NCBI GenBank assembly: GCA_022385805.1
Contig: MU277687.1
Location: forward strand, 88,285 to 152,284
Length of the DNA: 64,000 bases
DNA from: Pilatotrama ljubarskyi
Taxonomy: Eukaryota; Basidiomycota; Agaricomycetes; Polyporales; Polyporaceae
Reading direction: 5' to 3'
The notes under the pieces were generated by a model that saw nothing but the letters and a program-made list of their open reading frames with translations, ran no database searches and was not told where the DNA came from. Shown here piece after piece: positions 46,301 through 57,374 of this stretch. Each line of letters opens with the position of its first letter. Position 1 is the first letter of the stretch. The translations under genes were made by a program, and so were the position numbers.

Positions 46301-49300
46301 GGGCGTGACGAGCAAGCTGTCAGACCAGTCGAAGTCCAAGGACTGCACAAGCTCGATCATCCGGAGATGGGACTGACCAACCTCATGGAATGGTCGGAAT
46401 ACTTCAGTCTCCCATCCGTCCGGTCCGTCCTCGAGGTAATCTTCTTCGTTACCGAACATGAGCTCAAGCAGCCCCGACACGCTCTTCTGGTGGCCACGGT
46501 TGGTGAGAACATGGAGGTCGAGAGCGACGAGGTCAAGGATCCACGAACGAAGCTTGAGGAAGGATGCCAACGTCGTTACTGTCGTGATGATTCGCGAGCC
46601 GTCGCCATAAATGACCTCGATGGCGGGCTGCTGCTCGATAGCGGGTACCTTGAACGGTACGGCAGCGAGATGCCGGGCGAAGAAGTCTTCTCTTGTCCTG
46701 AGGTACCGCATTGTCGATTCCGCCGTCCGAGGGTGCTGGCACAGCTGAAAGATGACGTGATAGCAGCGTTCGGCGAAGGCAGGAAGCGAGATGAAGAGTG
46801 GTTCGCCTAGAGCTTGACGTCGCCTATTCTCCTTGCCCTTGAGCCGTGGGACGCCAAAGTTGAGGAGATCAAGGAGGGAGTGTACGCATGATCGTTGGGC
46901 TCCGAGCGCATGAGGATCTTGGATCTGCTGATCCGGAGATGCGCTGCCGAAGAGGAGGAAGTGTGCAATATTCGGGAAGGGACGGTTACTCTGCGTATTC
47001 TGGATGAACATGTCCAGAATTGCTAGACGAATGGCTTGGGTGAGCAAGTCCGACTGCCCGTCAACGTCGGGAGCTCCAGCGCCAGTGGATTGCTCCGCGG
47101 TCGTCTCCGCGGCCTCCACGTCTTCGAGTACATGCGTGTCGAGTGCATGCAAATAGCCGTTCAGGATGCGTACCGACTCACTGCTCCGGTCGATGAGAAG
47201 CGCCAGTTGCCCGAGCGCGGTAGACGAGGCAAGGCTTGAGAGGATCTTGACGCTAAGGAGCATGAGTTCGGGGTAGGCAGGGTAGCAGATGTAAGCGGCC
47301 AAAGCGGGCACATAGTCGGGAGTGAAGGAGAGCGCTTGGTCCAAGCGGATGAAGTAGGAAACAGGGGGAACATCGCCGGTGACAGAAGGATCGTTCAGCT
47401 CGGAGAGAAGGGGGAGGAAGACGTCGAGGAAGATGTCTTGCGCCTCAAGAACCCGGTGGACTATCCTCAATACGCGGACGATCGTCGTCCGATAGAAGGG
47501 CTCCTCTTCCGCCAGGCCCTTCTCGAACCCATCCAAACCCTGGACGAGGTACGACAGAATCGAAGCTTGCAGGGGAGAAGCAGTTAGCAGCCGCTTCATC
47601 AGGTCGTAGCCAGGGTGAATTGCGAGTTTCACAACTGCTTCTCTCGTAGGCTGCAGCTCTTCGATGCTCGTCACCAGCGACTCCAGATCGAAGCTTGCAA
47701 GGCAGCGTTCGACGAAGCATAGAGAAAGGTCGTTCATTCGCCACCTATCCGAAGGCCGAAGGTACTCCCTCGTAGGTATCCGCGCGAAGACGTTGTCTAC
47801 CACGAAGGACACGAAGGGCCCAATACCAGGTAACCGGTATCCAACGCCTAGGGTCTCCGGGATCGTGTCGATGGGCGTCGGGTCGGTCAGACGCTCTCTG
47901 AGCGGTATCCGCTTGGGTGTGTGCATGAGGGTGCTGAGGAGGTTGAGGAAGGGGATCGTGGCAGGGTACAGCCTGAATGCAGCCTCGACTTCATCCAACT
48001 CCAACTCGACGCCTCGACCTACCGGAAGGACACTCCCAGCACTGTGGGCAACTCGCACGTTGATGACCTCCAAGCGCTCCATAAGCGTCCACACAGACCG
48101 GCAGATCTCCACACCAGCAGGACCCGCGCCCGGCGCACAGAACGCAGAGAGCGTCTCAAAGATGGCGCCCTTGAGCTCAAGCGGGATGCCAAGCGGGACG
48201 AGCGACACCATCGTAGGGATGGCGCGGAAGCGAGCGTGGCCGCAGATGGTGATACGGGCGGTGACTGAGTACGTGGCGACCACGGAGAGGAGGCGGAGGA
48301 AGGCCTGTGCTAACAAGACGTCCTGCTGCGAGAGCTGGATTTGCTGAGGTGGACGTTGCTGCGGCGGTTGACCCTGCCACGACTGGCTCGCAGCGGGGCC
48401 ATGACCCTGGGGACCCATAGACTGGCCGGACACGTTCGAGCGAGGCGGCGCACCAGCCGATGCCCACGTCTCCAGGAGCGCAAAGATCGAGCTCCAGGAC
48501 ACAGCAGGGCCAGTATTGTAGTGCACTGACGCTGTGGAAGGCATCGCAGCTCCGGGTACGACTTCTCCGCCACCCCGGGCCAGATAGTTATAGGCTAGCT
48601 CGCTGCATTGTTGACCCTTAGCCAGACCCGCGAGCATGTCGTATAGTGCCATAGACATGTCCACATCGCGTGCTTGGGTTGACCAGATCGACCACTGCAA
48701 GAAGCCGTATAGCTTTGTCGAGCTCAGCTCCAGATGCTCCGTATACGAGGAGCGCAGGCCAGGGTTGATGCCTCCAGCTCCCCAGAAGTGCAGTGCCCTC
48801 TCCTCCGGGAGCATGGTATACAGCATGCCGATGAAAGAGAAGAGCATGGCCATATCGTTACGCGGTGGTGTAGCAGGCTTATCACCCTCCGCAGCACCCC
48901 TCGAAGCAGTTGGAGGTATTGCGGAACGGAACATCCGCGATCTGTCTGTACGCGCGCCTGCAAGCAGGAGATCCTCTTGTCGCTGCTTGATCTTCCGGAG
49001 CTCGGAGGACGCCTGGGTGATCAGTGAGCGAATGAGAACTTCAAACGCCTCCAGGATGATGGGCTTGAAGTCGTCCGCCGGGAGCTCGACCTGCACGTCC
49101 TGCTCGGTCAAGGTGAGTACGGACGAAGCGTATGACGTCGAGGGGTACCCGGTCTGCTTCTTCTGCAGCAAAGTCAACGTCCGCGCGAGGTATGTGAAGC
49201 AGTCTCCTTGGACGGCGTTCCATATTTGCGTCTCGAGCTCGTCCGACTTGAAGCCGTCTGTGTTCTCGAGAGACGGGTCCGCGCGACGCATAGATGTCAG

Positions 49301-50387
49301 GAAGAGCGTCCACTTCAGCAAAATGGTTGCCTTCAACCCAGGTTCCGCCCACTCCTTCGAGACGTCCAACTTGCGCTTCATCTCGGCGACTAATCCTCCG
49401 TCTGCGAAGAGGTTCTTGCGCGCTTGTCCGCCTGCCGAGTTCGGGTCGACCACATCAAAGGCTGCAAGCACTACCGGAAGGAGGTAGTACACCATGGGGT
49501 GGCGAGGATTCCCGTTAAGCCAGTCGATGACCTTGGGGATCTCCTTCGACGAGAGGAGGCCCATGCGGCTGAGGAAGAACAATGCAAGAGCGAGCTTGCG
49601 ACGCTCAAACTTCAGGGATTCACAACGCGCGTTCATGACATCGACACCGAGCCCAGCATTCGCTCCTGTAACACAGCATTGTATACGAATTTCCAGCGCG
49701 AACACAGTGTAGACTCACCTTGGTTGGGGGCTACAGTCTCACTCCGTGCATTCTGCCGTGCGGCTTGTGCCTTATTCAACGCGTTCCCTACGTTATGAAT
49801 CTCTTGGAATATCTTCATCGCCAAAGAGAGCCCTGCCCCGGCCCTTCCACCGGGTTGAAGTAGGTGTTGTCGTACGAACTGGTTGATTCGGTGACAGAGC
49901 GGTGGCGCGTCCGCTCTTTCTGCCGTCTCGGCCGCCTCCAGGATGTAGCGCAAGCAGTCGGCCGTGTCGCGTCGGCGTGAGTGGAACTCGAGGACGGTAG
50001 CTTCGATGCATCGTTCTGGCGTTAGGTTGGGATTGCGCGCCATGACTTCTTGGAGCAGGCCGGCGACATAGCGTTCTGAACACTCGAGCTGCTGCGAAAT
50101 GAACACGGCTTGTCTCACGAAGTCCGCGTTCACGGCGACAGAGCGTCCATTGATATTAATCTTCCCTGCTTCAGGGTCAAAACGCGTAAAGCGAGTGGTC
50201 TCTGGAGTAACGCACCAGACTCGAGCTCGCGTTGCTCCTGTGGATTCCGCGGACCAACATCATACAAGTTCACCAGATGTGGCTTGTGCGCCATCAGCTC
50301 CTCGAAAAACTCCTGCTCGCCATTTGGTAGACCTCTTGGACTGAACGCAGATTGTAGAATCGCCCGCAGTCGCGCAACCGAGGCCAT
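43326..50387 (-). CDS. NUP192: Nucleoporin Nup192/Nup205
   Basis: Large alpha-solenoid scaffold of the nuclear pore inner ring. Twelve exons: 50387-50216, 50165-49719, 49665-45256, 45201-45037, 44979-44858, 44809-44660, 44601-44463, 44396-44220, 44156-44017, 43951-43828, 43734-43535, 43469-43326. They total about 2129 aa, between yeast Nup192 (about 1680) and the largest fungal forms. Exon 3 is 4.4 kb. Family blocks include GKINING...FVRQAVFISQQLECSERYVA early on and VQRYHQLFMPALQLASGML near the end. Introns 45202-45255 and 44397-44462 were inferred inside open reading frames because splicing restores smoother family text. The start MASVARLRAILQSAF is in good context. The last acceptor has two candidates; the downstream one keeps frame. 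Shares a 208-bp divergent promoter with NAA30. Confidence 0.92.
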
Positions 50388-50595
50388 GTCCGCCAGCGGG
50401 GAAAGAGGGAGGGAGAGGAACAAGGTCAAGTCGGTGCGGTAGCCGGAGACGCGCGACCCACGCGCGCAAGACCGACGCGCGACACGCCTCCCTGCGAATT
50501 CGTCTCCCGCGCTCCTTGCACTCTTCCCACCACCATCGCCCTATACCATTCGCGCACAGATCCATCCAACCTTTTATTTTGTTTGTGATCGTGCT
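50388..50595. promoter_or_regulatory. Bidirectional promoter, NUP192 / NAA30
   Basis: Only 208 bp separates the two ATGs on opposite strands, so both promoters must lie here. The sequence is CT/GA-biased, with a T-rich CCTTTTATTTTG tract near 50573. Confidence 0.6.
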
Positions 50596-51407
50596 ATGGA
50601 CGCTATCATATACCGGCAGTATAGTGGCGAGTCTGAATTACCTCATATAATGGCACTCGTTCAGCATGAACTGAGTGAGCCGTATGTTATCTACACATAC
50701 CGTTACTTCCTGCAGCAATGGTGAGCCCGCATCGAGCTATGTCACTAACAGGTATGCTGACTATAGGATGCGTAGGCCTCATCTGGCATTCCTCGTAAGC
50801 CTGCGTTTCCGACGAAGAACCATCTGCTGAAGTGCTGACCCCATATCCAGGCCTATCCGAGCCACTCGTCTGACCCTGTCGGTGTGGTTGTATGCAAGCA
50901 GAGCATGCACAGAGACAGGACGAACAGAGGCTACATTGCCATGCTCAGCGTGCACAAGAACTGGCGAAAGCGCGGCATAGGTATAACTTCACACTCTGTG
51001 TAGCCTTGCGCGCTTCAGCTTATCCCTCGTTCTAGCCAGTACGCTTGTGCGCCGAACTATCGAAGTCATGAAGAAGCACGGAGTCGAGGAGGTGAGGATC
51101 CCTATGGTTTCTGCCGTCTCACGGTACTGACGGTGCTCGGCAGGTCGTGCTCGAGACCGAGTACGATAACTCTGCAGCGCTGTCGCTGTATGAGTCCCTT
51201 GGGTTTATACGGGAAAAGCGGCTCTATCGATTCTACCTGAATGGAAAAGACGCGTTTAGGCTCGTTCTGGTAGTTCCACCTCAGGCTCTCGATGGAGAAG
51301 AGACGGACCAACGCAAGCCACTGCCCATCCGATTTCTCGCTCCGGCGCGGACGATCACCATTCCGCCCCTCCCTTACGACTCTGACGACGAGGTCTCTTC
51401 ACGCTGA
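50596..51407 (+). CDS. NAA30: NatC catalytic subunit, N-alpha-acetyltransferase
   Basis: Acetylates the N-termini of proteins starting Met-Leu/Ile/Phe/Trp, co-translationally on ribosomes. Five exons: 50596-50720, 50767-50794, 50851-50980, 51036-51091, 51144-51407. They total 200 aa. The GNAT fold is clear: substrate-side [17 protein letters not shown], CoA-binding motif A in [16 protein letters not shown], and the C-terminal [19 protein letters not shown]. These match yeast Mak3/human NAA30 rather than NatA or NatB subunits. A 40-residue Pro-rich tail extends beyond the GNAT domain ([15 protein letters not shown]), longer than in yeast. No auxiliary NatC subunits are in this window. Confidence 0.95.
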
Positions 51408-51861
51408 TAACTTATTCGCCCACGCGCCATGTCCCGTCCGTCTTTCTCCTGCTTCTGGTACTGTCCCTCTCGGTCCTGCGAACTCCCCGCTGTTGTGTGT
51501 ACCCTATTTATCAGACCGCCCCCGCTCACTTGTATCATTAGTACTCTCAATCGGCTTCTCTCGCAGTCTATTTCATCGTCACTTTGCACATACTCCTCCT
51601 CCATAAACGGCTCCTTACGGTCACCGACTTCTGCCGACGGAGACTCACTCGGAGCTTTCTCATGCCAAAGCATGACCGTGTACGTGTCGCCATGTCCTCG
51701 TCTTGCTGAGATGAAGCATCGGCGAAATTTTGCTACCTGACCAAAGAGCGGCGTTTCTCCGTGCGGTGCAGCGATGGATGCAACATCACAAGGCGTCGTA
51801 GCACGACGTGGCAGGACTTCGAGAGGTTGCAGTTGCAGGACCCCGGCCTCTCCCCTGGCGT

Positions 51862-51874
51862 TTCTCGAAAATTC
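51862..51874 (+). promoter_or_regulatory. Heat-shock element
   Basis: Three perfect alternating units, TTC-n2-GAA-n2-TTC, about 230 bp before the KAR2 start. BiP genes of fungi are known Hsf1 targets. Direct sequence match; binding is inferred. Confidence 0.6.
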
Positions 51875-52019
51875 GGAGGAGCGCAGAGTTTGTTGGCCGT
51901 GTGCTTCTACCGCATAAGGGAACCCGCTTCATCGAGCGCCCGGACTAGCGCCGGTTCTGCCACGTAAACCACTGTGCATTCATGTGGCGGTGCCTGGGGT
52001 CAGACGAACTCGAAAGTGT

Positions 52020-52027
52020 TGACGTGG
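52020..52027 (+). promoter_or_regulatory. Candidate unfolded-protein-response element
   Basis: TGACGTGG, the core recognised by bZIP UPR factors (XBP1/ATF6 type, related to Hac1), 77 bp before the ATG and just upstream of a TATA box. Confidence 0.45.
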
Positions 52028-52048
52028 CGCGTAGAAGTTGCCCGGACT

Positions 52049-52054
52049 TATAAG
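52049..52054 (+). promoter_or_regulatory. TATA box of KAR2
   Basis: TATAAG 50 bp before the ATG, in CTTATAAGACG. Confidence 0.55.
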
Positions 52055-52103
52055 ACGCGTCGGGTTTGGGCGTGTCGACATCACCTCTCCTCCTACCCTC
52101 ACC

Positions 52104-54480
52104 ATGTCTCTTCCCCGCCGACCGACGCGGACACAGTCTCGGCGACTGCTGTCGTCCATGTCTCTTGTTTTCCTCGCTTTCCTCGCTCTCATTCTCTTGT
52201 GCCCGGTCTCTGTGAAGGCTGACGAGGACAAGCCAAAGTACGGCCCGGTTATTGGTATCGGTAAGTGAACGTCCAGTGATGCAGCAGCGAGGAAGGAATG
52301 GGTTTCGGGAGCTTGATATTCGACTCGGACATACAAGACGCGGGGTGCTGATGAAGGAGGAACCTCAGCGTGCTTGAGTTGGTCTCAGCTTCCGGTCCTG
52401 TCTCGTGTCTAGCTGTTTCCTCTCGTATTGGACACTCACTCACAGTCGATCGTAGATCTTGGTACAACCTACTCTTGCGTTGGTGTTCAGCGTGGTGGAC
52501 GTGTGGAAATCATCGCGAACGACCAGGGTCACCGGATAACGCCTTCATGGGTCAGCTTCACGGACGAGGAACGACTGTGAGTTGAACCTGATACCTCGTC
52601 TGAGCCCGCTCAGTACTGACAACGTGCTTGTAGTGTTGGTGACAGCGCGAAGAACGCCTTCCACTCCAACCCGGAGAACACGGTGTTCGACGCGAAGCGT
52701 CTCATCGGTCGCAAGTTTGACGACCCCGAGGTCCAGCGCGACATGAAGCACTGGTGCGTATATGTCGTTTTAGTCAGAAAGGACGCCTCCGACAATGTGA
52801 TCATAGGCCCTTCAAGGTCGTTAACAAGAGCGGGAAGCCTGTTGTATCTGTCAAGTACCGTGGCGAGACTCGCGAGTTCACTCCCGAGGAGATCTCGGCC
52901 ATGGTCCTGGGCAAGATGAAGGAGACCGCTGAGGCGTACCTCGGCAGGTCCGTCACGCACGCCGTCGTTACCGTCCCTGCCTACTTCAACGACGCTCAGC
53001 GTCAGGCCACTAAGGATGCCGGCACCATCGCCGGTCTCCAGGTCCTCCGTATCATCAACGAGCCCACCGCGGCGGCCATCGCCTACGGTCTCGACAAGAA
53101 GGGTGGCGAATCGCAGATCATCGTCTACGATCTCGGTGGTGGTACCTTCGATGTCTCCCTCCTCTCCATCGATGACGGCGTCTTCGAGGTCTTGGCAACT
53201 GCTGGTGACACTCACCTCGGTGGTGAGGATTTCGACAACCGTGTCATCGACTACCTCGTGAAGCAGTACAAGAAGAAGACCGGCGCTGACGTCTCGGGTA
53301 ACCTCCGTGCCCTCGGCAAGCTCAAGCGCGAAGTCGAGAAGGCGAAGCGCACTCTCTCCAGCCAGCAGTCCACTCGTATCGAGATCGAGGCCTTCGAGAA
53401 CGGTAACGACTTCTCGGAGACGCTTACTCGCGCCAAGTTTGAGGAGCTCAACATGGACCTCTTCCGGAAGACTATGAAGCCCGTGGAGCAGGTCCTCAAG
53501 GACGCGAACCTCAAGAAGGAGGACATCGACGAGATTGTTCTCGTCGGTGGTTCGACGCGTATCCCTAAGGTCCAGCAGCTCCTGAAGGAGTACTTCGGAA
53601 AGGAGCCCTCGAAGGGTATCAACCCCGACGAGGCTGTCGCGTACGGTGCTGCCGTCCAGGGTGGTATCCTCGCCGGTGATGAGTCGCTCGGCGACGTTGT
53701 CCTCGTTGATGTCAACGCCCTCACGCTCGGTATCGAGACCACCGGCGGTGTCATGACCAAGATCATCCCCCGTAACACGGTAATTCCCACGCGCAAGAGT
53801 CAGATGTGAGTACTGTTGCGCTTTCCAGCTTTATGACTTGGCGCTGACGTCCATTCCATAGCTTCTCGACTGCTGCCGACAACCAGCAGACCGTGTTGAT
53901 CCAGGTCTACGAGGGTGAGCGGTCGCTCACGAAGGACAACAACCTCCTCGGCAAATTCGAGCTCTCTGGTATCCCTCCTGCGCCCCGCGGTGTCCCTCAG
54001 ATCGAGGTTACCTTCGAGGTCGACGCGAACGGTATCATGAAGATCTCCGCGGTTGACAAGGGGACTGGCAAGTCGGAGTCCATCACGATTACGAACGAGA
54101 AGGGCCGTCTCTCGCCCGAGGAGATCGAGCGAATGGTGAAGGAGGCGGAGGAGTTCGCGGCGGAGGACGAGGCGCAGAGGAAGCGCATCGAGGCGCTCAA
54201 CTCGCTCTCGTCGTTCGTCTACGGCCTGAAGACGCAGCTCGCGGACCAGGATGGTCTCGGGGGCAAACTCGAGGACGAGGACAAGAAGGCCATTCTCGAT
54301 GTCGTCAAGGAGACGACAGAGTGGATCGAGGAGAACGGCCAGTCCGCGACGGCAGAGGACCTCGAGGAGAAGCTTGCTGACGTGCAGAGCGTCGTGAGCC
54401 CGATCACGAGCAAGCTCTACACGGGCGGCGGCGCCCACGACGAGGACGACGACCCGTTCCGCTCGCACGACGAGCTCTGA
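52104..54480 (+). CDS. KAR2: ER-lumenal Hsp70 chaperone BiP
   Basis: Main ER chaperone, needed for translocation, folding, karyogamy and UPR sensing. Five exons: 52104-52260, 52456-52576, 52634-52753, 52807-53805, 53862-54480. They total 671 aa. The N-terminus has a basic stretch then a hydrophobic core ([20 protein letters not shown]), a signal peptide; initiation at Met19 (52158) would give a more typical length. The ATPase domain has [23 protein letters not shown] and [13 protein letters not shown], and the linker region reads [11 protein letters not shown]. The substrate-binding domain follows, and the protein ends FRSHDEL, the fungal ER-retrieval signal. HSE, UPRE-like and TATA motifs upstream fit stress control. 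Confidence 0.98.
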
Positions 54481-54829
54481 TGCATGACGCATGACTTCGT
54501 GGGACATGTTCTTCTGTGTTTTTATTACCTTGGAGCAAAATAATTATTATACGCCTTGTCATTACATACCACGCAATAGATCAGGGCATCATGACGCATT
54601 CTCATCCATCCCTGCCGAGTGAGAGTGAAGTGCAGACAAACTACAATTGCCGGCCGTGGGCGGCGGACTCAAGAGAGTATGGCCGTCGGTGGAGAGCGCC
54701 GCGCCTACAATTTCTGGAATGACGGCCGCGGCGGCGGTGGCTATGTCTTCCGACTTGGACGCCTATCTGCTCTTTCTGCTTCAACTGTGTCAACTTTGAC
54801 TGTGCCAACTCTACTCGTGCTTGGTCATC
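54481..54829. other. Intergenic, KAR2 to thioesterase gene
   Basis: 349 bp with the KAR2 3' region and the thioesterase promoter. A repeated CAACTTTGACTGTGCCAACT-type tract lies near 54790. Nothing else recognised. Confidence 0.4.
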
Positions 54830-56880
54830 ATGTTTGTTCGCGCCTGCTCAAATCTCAGAATACGGAGCCAGCTTGCTCTGCGGGCATCGCGCTTCGCCGC
54901 CCGCCCAGACGTCGCGAGGCCATCATGGCGCACTATCGCAACAACCGCACCAGTACGGAATGCGGAGACTGCCCTTCACCGTTCGACGGAGCTCGGCGCG
55001 GTCGAGGAGACGCAGGATATCGCGACGATGGACAGACTTCTGAAGATCTGCAGTGAGTCCCAGTTCAATCGGCTTGCCCTTTACGTGCATGGAAGCTCGC
55101 GCGACCGCGAAGCACCGAACCGGCTGAGCTTAATGATGGACCCACACCGCCAGGACAGCGCTCAAATCCCGCGCATCACTCGTACGCGCTCCCACACTTG
55201 TCGCTCCCGCCTCCAGACTGACGGACCGCGCATAATGACGCAGAATGGTTCCTGTACTCTCAAAGGGCCTCTGGTCCGAGGCGCTCGCGATGCCCGATTC
55301 CCCCGACGCGAAGCAGCTCGGGCCCGTGCCAGGCGAGCGTGACCCGCTCGTGCCCCGCCGCATGCACGACTCGTACTGCGAGATCATGCTCCCGTTCGCG
55401 TCGAACCCGGAGCTGCTCGAGAACTACACGAACGCGTCAGGCGGGATCCGCACTGGCCTCCTCATGGAGCACCTCGATTCGCTCGCGGGCAGCATCGCTT
55501 ACAAGCACATGCTGGGTCCCGACGTGAGCGCGCTCCCGAAGAACGCGGGCTTCTACATGGTCACTGCGTCTGTAGATAGGTGGGTGTCTGCCTGGTGGTA
55601 ATCCGTGGCATATCACTCAAGAGGCTCTCCGCGATCAGGCTCGACATGCTGGCACCGCTGTACCCGGTACGAGATATGCGACTCAGCGGCCAAGTGATCC
55701 ACACAGGCAGGAGCTCTCTCGAGGTTGCTGTGCGCATGGAGGCCTTGGAGAAGGACGGGAAGGAGGAGACCATCATGCTCGGTAGGGCGAGAGTCTTATC
55801 ACGGACAGCCACCTGAGGCACTCATATTGTCTCCCAGGCCGCTTCTGCATGGTTTGCAGGGATGCACGGACGCATAGCTCCGCCCTCGTAAACCCGCTTA
55901 GCCTGGAGACAGCAGAGGACCACATTCTCTACACCATCGGCGAAGGCTCGTCATTTCTCACCATTCCCGCGGCCCGTGCTCTTGACTCACTATCTTCCGG
56001 GCCCCAGTGCACAAGAAGAAGCGCCAATCGCGGGCCGTTCGGTCTCTGAATCGCGTGCCCCCCACATCCTCAGAAGCTGAGGCACTGCATTCGCTCTACC
56101 TGAACTATGGGCAAGACGAGCAAGGCGGGCCGTCTCCCAGTGGCGACCATGAGCGGGTCTGGATGGGCGACACTCGCCTCGAGAAGACACTCATCATGTT
56201 CCCGCAAGAACGCAAGTGAGTGTGCTTTTGCGCCCATGCCTTCATTCCTCGAAGGCTGTCTGACCTAGGAATATCACAGTGTGCATCAGAAGATCTTTGG
56301 TGGTACGTCTATTGTGCTCCGCCCTTTCGTCTGCCCCCTGAAAGTCGCACGTCGCAGGCTACCTCATGCGACTTGCATACGAGCTCGGCTTCGCGAATTC
56401 ATGCCTCTTCACGCGTGATCATGTCACCTTCCTCTCTCTCGATGGCATCTCCTTCGCGCGTCCGGTGCCTATTGGATCTCTCCTCCGGCTGACCTCGTAC
56501 ATCGTCCACTCGTCGTCCTCAGAAAGCTACCCCGCCCTCGTGGTAAGTCTTCTAGCTTCCCTCGTGTGCGAGACCACCAGGGCTCGAACCCTATAATCTG
56601 ACATTCTACGACAGCACGTGTGGGTACACGCCGACGTCGTGAACCTCGAGACAGGCACCGAACAGCGGACGAACGACTTCCGCTTCACTTGGTGCAGGGA
56701 GAGCGGCCCACCGCTCTCGCGCATGGTCGTTCCCAAGACCTACGGCGGTGAGTTTTCACGATTACCGCCACAGAACAACCAGGGGCTCATCGGCTCCCCA
56801 CAGAAGCGATGCAATGGCTAGAGGGACGGCGGGCCCTCGAGATGGGCTCCGAAATTCGGAAGCTGCGCAAGCGGCCCTGA
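54830..56880 (+). CDS. Mitochondrial acyl-CoA thioesterase, ACOT9-like
   Basis: Double-hotdog hydrolase that splits acyl-CoA to free acid and CoA. Supported exons: 54830-55052, about 55245-55579, 55639-55781, 55838-55945, 56008-56215, 56280-56302, 56358-56542, 56615-56747, 56804-56880. Exon 1 encodes an Arg/Ser/Ala-rich, acid-poor N-terminus like a mitochondrial presequence. The first hotdog half carries NASGGIRTGLLMEHLDSLAG and the second has NVHQKIFGGYLMRLAYELGF. Then come LDGISFARPVPIGSLLRLTS and NDFRFTWCRE near the end. How exon 1 joins the 55245 frame is unresolved: no acceptor I found gives the right phase. Intron 55946-56007 would need a GC donor. Both points leave the N-terminal model open. 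Confidence 0.85.
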
Positions 56881-57374
56881 CTACGTTCGCATGCCGTTGC
56901 GTGGTGTTACATGCCTTGCGACCTGGATCTCTGGGACATGGATACTGCGATTGGTAGATCTCACCATCGACTTGCCCCCGCTCTTTATCGGATGCCGGTC
57001 AGATGAGAAGCATACGCAGAGAACAATACACTGTCACTGTTCGGCGATTCTCCGAAAAGACCTCATCTGGCTTTTGTGTGAGTGAGGCAAAGCAATGTAC
57101 CTGTGAGTAGTCGATCATGCCTGGGGGTCAGAAGACCCAGAAGCCGTCCGCTACAGGTTGTGCTCACCGCCCGGCACGGGTGCAGAACGAGGCTCGCTTC
57201 ATGCTGCTTCGGACAGTCCGGAGATATCCTTGATAGGACACTGAGAAGGACTCGAATCCTGCAGAACAATTGGAAGTCGGGGTGCGGCTGCTTGTGTTCT
57301 GATCACCATGCGGGCTCCGCGGGAAGAATCACTGAATCAGAAAGGCGTTGTGTGTTCCCTTGATAGCGGGGCGA
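56881..57374. other. Intergenic
   Basis: No gene seen. A GGACTCGAATCC-like string at 57245-57256 resembles part of a tRNA T arm but no tRNA folds around it. Confidence 0.4.

Larger units (their letters stand above)
51408..52103. other. Upstream region of KAR2
   Basis: About 700 bp that holds the regulatory motifs listed separately; no gene seen. Confidence 0.5.

Noticed and set aside
57245..57256. tRNA T-arm-like string
   Set aside because: The loop is one base short and no acceptor, D or anticodon stems pair around it.
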